DNA of 8,106 nt from Bacteroidales bacterium UBA3623. GTDB taxonomy: Bacteria; Bacteroidota; Bacteroidia; Bacteroidales; UBA932. The notes under the pieces were generated by a model that was not told the DNA's origin, did not search any database, and saw only the letters and a list, made by a program, of their open reading frames with translations. The stretch lies in assembly GCA_002373715.1 (NCBI GenBank), contig DFLI01000060.1, positions 1,616-9,721 of the forward strand. Direction: 5' to 3'. This document shows positions 5,272 through 8,106 of this stretch, piece after piece (the first letter of the stretch is position 1; each line of letters opens with the position of its first letter). The position numbers and the translations under genes were made by a program.

Positions 5272-8039
5272 GTGAGTCCGTAGTAAAAATTAGGGGTGAA
5301 AATGGCGCTTACACCGGTGGCCCGGCTGGTTACATACTGTCGGGAGTTGGTGAAGTTGTTGGCAAAGAAGGAGAAGGAGGCATGCTTTCCCAGTTCCTTG
5401 GTTATGCTAATGTTGGCGCTGAAATAGGGATTGTAGCCGTCCTGGGCAAAGGTGTAAATGTTGCCCGAACGCAGAATCAGGCGGGCCAGCTCGGGATCCT
5501 GGGCACTCTCTTCAGTCCAGAGATGTATCTGCCCGTCCAAATCCATATAGGCCGAAGGGTAAATGGCCGTGTAGGAATTGCCCTCATAGATGCTGCCCTC
5601 TACGGGCCGATTGGAAGTGTCGGCCACCTTGAAAGCGCGGTCCGACGTGTTCTGGGAGTTTCGCAGCAGGGCTGCCTCCAGCCGAATGGTAATTACCAGC
5701 CGGGCGCGGGGGATATGCGTGATGGCGGTGAGGTTGGCGTCCAGGTTGTCCGTCTTCCTTCCGTTATAAACGTTGGCACCGCCGGGGTAAATGCCTACAT
5801 ACTGGTAGGAGCGGTTGGGAAGCGAGGTATGGGACCAGCCGGCCTGGTAATAGTACACGGGAATGTCGGAATGGTACTGGCTGTGGTTCCAGGCTGCATC
5901 CAGGCGCAAGGTGGTTAGCAGGGGTTTAATCTGGGGGAAGTCCACCGTTAACTCTACGCCGTAGCGGTGCACATCGGCCCCGTTTTCCTGGCGGCGGGAA
6001 GCCGCAAAGCTTTGGTCTGTCACCAGCAGTTTCGTGGGCACGTACCGGCCGCCGGCCGTGGGGAAGAGAACTTCTCCCGTCTGGTGATTCAGCTGAACCT
6101 GAGGGTTGTCGGGCATTACGTAATTGTCCGGGAGACTCATGACATTATAGGAGAAGGGCTCGTATACGGTTCCCAGCTGGTAAGGGTCTTTGGTAATGTT
6201 GTAGAATCCCACCAGAGACAGTTTGAAGCCCTTCAAGGATGCGTCTATGCCCACCTCGGAATTGATGTTGCGCTGCCAGCGGAGTTCCGGATTATACACC
6301 ATGCTGTAGGGCTGCGTATAATAGACATAGGAGGCCGATTCGCCATGCGAGAAGCCGAAGGTCTGGATATCCCTGTACTCCTGGCGCGGGTACAGGATGT
6401 AGAAGGAAGGCAGCTTGCCGGCAACGCCCCAGCCGCCGCGGACGGCCAGGTTCTCCGTGAGGGCCCACTTGAGGTTGAAGCGGGGAGAGAGGATGCGGAG
6501 GTTCTTATACTGGGAGCCCTTGATGAAAACATTCTCCAGGCGCACGCCGGCCATCAGGTTCAGAAGGGTGTTTCCCACCGGAACGGCCAGGTTGTCCTCT
6601 ACATAAGCCGCCAGCGTGTGCATATAAGGATAATCGGTATAAGGCCTGGGCCGATAGCCGCTGGGTGCCAGGGAGGCGTCCTCGTACCATTCTCCCCGGC
6701 CCACGTTGCCGTCGGCCTTCCACTGCAGGCCGGCCTTCAAGGTGTTCTTGACAGGGCCCCAATGGTGCAGCCAGTCGTATTTGAGGGAGGCGGCGTAGTC
6801 CAGCTCGCGGGAATCGTTGATGAGGTCTGAATAATAGGTGAAGGGGAGGGGATCGGCCATCCAGTATCCCTGCTCCTGGGCATGTACGGAAGGCTGGGCC
6901 GATCCATAAGAATTATATTTATGGTAGTGGGAGCGCTGGTCGTGGTAATAAATGCTGCCGTCCAGGGTGAGGTTGGTTACCCAGCTGCGGTTCAGCAGCC
7001 ACACCAGTTTGAAATGCGGCGTAAGCAGGTTGTCCCGTTCCTTGGTGTATTCGTCGGAGAAGGAGTCGGGATCTGAGGAAGAGTTCATTCCGCCGATGTT
7101 GCCGCTTATTCCGGCTTCCAGGCGAAGAGTATTGGTAAAGGTGCGGGTGTAATCCAGCGTAAATCCACGGCGGGTATAGGAGGTATAAGGGGAGGTGAGC
7201 TTGCTGGTGGCGCGGGCCCATTCGGCCCCCAGGTTCACAACGCCTTTTCCCAGCTCGAAGCCCTTGGCCACAGATACCTCGTAGGTACGGGGATTGGCCG
7301 ACAGCACAATGCTCCAGGGCGAGCGTCCGCGCTTGGTTTTCACTTTCACCATGCCGCTGCCCAGGTCTCCGTATTCGGCCGACGGCACACCGGTAATCAC
7401 TTCTACCGATTCAATATTCTCCACGGAAAGGCTGCGGGTGCCCACGCCGGAGAGGCTGCCGAAGTTGCCGTTTCCGCCCATGCGCACGCCGTTAATCTCT
7501 ACGGCGGTGGCAAAGGCGGCGTTACCGGCGCTGGAGCCGCTGCTTCGGAGAGCCAGCGTATTGTCCTGCGTAAGATCAGGGTTCAGCGTTTTGCCGCCCG
7601 GCAACAGTGCGGCTATGCCGCCCATACTGTTCATCTGCAGGTGGTCCAGGGCCGTTCGGCCTATGGTTTGGGTGGTATTCAGGTTGTCTTTGGCGGGTTC
7701 GGCGGTCACCACCACCTCTTCCAGGGCCAGGGTGTTCAGTGAAAGGGTAACTACCAGGTTTTTCACATCCTGTCTTACATCCAGGGTTTTCTGCCAGGTT
7801 ACATAGCCCAGGCAGGAGACTTCCAGTTTGTATCGGCCCGGCTGGACGCCGCTGAGAACGAACGCGCCCTTTTCATCCGTGACGGCCCAGAGGTAATGCT
7901 CATCCAGCCTTACGACGGCTCCCGGAATGGGTTCGCCGCTGTTGGCCTCCTGTACCAGGCCCGCCACCCTCACGGGCGTTGCGGCCAGAACGGGGAGGAC
8001 CCACAAGACCAGAATAAAGAATGAAGCCAGTTTTCTCAT
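5253..8039 (-). CDS. TonB-dependent receptor with N-terminal CarboxypepD_reg-like domain
   Basis: A 928-residue outer-membrane active transporter that would move a ligand into the periplasm using TonB-ExbBD energy. A signal peptide (1-20, ending PVLAA) precedes a CarboxypepD_reg-like beta-sandwich at about 24-102 (GLVQEANSGEPIPGAVV, then VTDEKGAFVLSGVQPGRY). A TonB-box-like LEEVVVTAEP follows at 106-115. The plug spans about 123-236 and closes with NIESVEVITGVPSAEYGDLG and then GSGMVKVKTKRG. The remaining ~690 residues are aromatic-rich beta-barrel strands ending in GLTCRLKF, with the terminal Phe expected of barrel proteins. There is no N-terminal STN domain, so it is not expected to signal directly to an anti-sigma factor. 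No SusD-like gene follows, and the sequence does not look like SusC, so a glycan system is unlikely. Iron, haem, cobalamin, other metal or peptide ligands are all open. It is the first gene of the operon, with a Bacteroidetes-type promoter close upstream. The family call is secure and the ligand is unknown. Confidence 0.95.
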   Translation of the reverse strand: MRKLASFFILVLWVLPVLAATPVRVAGLVQEANSGEPIPGAVVRLDEHYLWAVTDEKGAFVLSGVQPGRYKLEVSCLGYVTWQKTLDVRQDVKNLVVTLSLNTLALEEVVVTAEPAKDNLNTTQTIGRTALDHLQMNSMGGIAALLPGGKTLNPDLTQDNTLALRSSGSSAGNAAFATAVEINGVRMGGNGNFGSLSGVGTRSLSVENIESVEVITGVPSAEYGDLGSGMVKVKTKRGRSPWSIVLSANPRTYEVSVAKGFELGKGVVNLGAEWARATSKLTSPYTSYTRRGFTLDYTRTFTNTLRLEAGISGNIGGMNSSSDPDSFSDEYTKERDNLLTPHFKLVWLLNRSWVTNLTLDGSIYYHDQRSHYHKYNSYGSAQPSVHAQEQGYWMADPLPFTYYSDLINDSRELDYAASLKYDWLHHWGPVKNTLKAGLQWKADGNVGRGEWYEDASLAPSGYRPRPYTDYPYMHTLAAYVEDNLAVPVGNTLLNLMAGVRLENVFIKGSQYKNLRILSPRFNLKWALTENLAVRGGWGVAGKLPSFYILYPRQEYRDIQTFGFSHGESASYVYYTQPYSMVYNPELRWQRNINSEVGIDASLKGFKLSLVGFYNITKDPYQLGTVYEPFSYNVMSLPDNYVMPDNPQVQLNHQTGEVLFPTAGGRYVPTKLLVTDQSFAASRRQENGADVHRYGVELTVDFPQIKPLLTTLRLDAAWNHSQYHSDIPVYYYQAGWSHTSLPNRSYQYVGIYPGGANVYNGRKTDNLDANLTAITHIPRARLVITIRLEAALLRNSQNTSDRAFKVADTSNRPVEGSIYEGNSYTAIYPSAYMDLDGQIHLWTEESAQDPELARLILRSGNIYTFAQDGYNPYFSANISITKELGKHASFSFFANNFTNSRQYVTSRATGVSAIFTPNFYYGLTCRLKF

Positions 8040-8056
8040 AGGTTAACTTGAGTTTG

Positions 8057-8087
8057 CAAAGGTACGGGTTTTTGTGCGCCCTTGAAA
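8057..8087 (-). promoter_or_regulatory. Putative Bacteroidetes sigma-ABfr-type promoter
   Basis: Read on the minus strand, TACCTTTG at 8064-8057 matches the -7 consensus TAnnTTTG exactly. TTTC at 8087-8084 lies 19 bases upstream and differs by one base from the -33 consensus TTTG. The spacing fits the known 19-21 base range. Transcription would start near 8050 and leave a very short leader before the receptor ATG at 8039. A perfect TTTG exists at 8094-8091 but is 26 bases from the -7 box, which is too far. No clear operator or Fur-like inverted repeat is visible in the 67 bases upstream of the gene. Confidence 0.6.
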
Positions 8088-8106
8088 TCCCAAAAAGTTG
8101 GTATTG

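Noticed and set aside
5967..6830. 287-codon open frame on the plus strand
   Set aside because: It is antisense to the beta-barrel region of the TonB-dependent receptor, which explains the sequence fully.
5253..8039. Receptor as a SusC-type glycan transporter
   Set aside because: No SusD-like gene or carbohydrate enzyme is nearby, and the protein lacks recognisable SusC-specific sequence. The CarboxypepD_reg-like domain alone is common to many Bacteroidetes receptors.
8043..8056. Imperfect palindrome AACT-CA-AGTT between the -7 box and the receptor start
   Set aside because: The arms are only four bases long, which is expected by chance, and the sequence does not match a known Fur or other operator.

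Overview
The window looks like chromosomal DNA from a fairly GC-rich member of the Bacteroidales. By gene families and base composition, Rikenellaceae/Alistipes-like or other high-GC gut lineages fit best, but this is an inference without any marker gene. Four observations support the phylum: a TonB-dependent receptor with an N-terminal CarboxypepD_reg-like domain, DUF4876 and FISUMP lipoproteins, an S46 dipeptidyl-peptidase, and a TAnnTTTG promoter element upstream of the first gene with no Shine-Dalgarno sequence.

All real genes lie on the minus strand and read from the right end to the left. The order is a possible promoter (8057-8087), TonB-dependent receptor (8039-5253), DUF4876-type lipoprotein (5271-4063), DUF6850-like outer-membrane beta-barrel protein (about 4103-2565), FISUMP-domain lipoprotein (2550-1699) and the first ~563 codons of an S46 serine dipeptidyl-peptidase (1691 to beyond the left edge). 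The first three genes overlap (19 bp and 32-41 bp). The last two follow after 14 bp and 7 bp. No intergenic space is large enough for an internal terminator, so the set reads as one operon of envelope and periplasmic proteins.

The receptor, DUF4876 lipoprotein and barrel protein look like an outer-membrane uptake module without SusD. The receptor would import a ligand using TonB energy. The lipoprotein sits where a ligand-capturing surface partner is usually encoded. The second barrel is of unknown role. The substrate is not evident. The S46 peptidase, normally periplasmic and releasing dipeptides, suggests that the ligand may be a peptide or something released from or bound to protein. The FISUMP protein may be a surface-exposed adhesin-like lipoprotein.

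The points most worth following are the uncharacterised trio itself, a CxxCH motif (haem c-like) in the penultimate strand of the barrel protein, and a CxxC motif in the DUF4876 protein inside a lamin-tail-like segment. No RNA genes, mobile elements, CRISPR arrays or large repeats were seen.
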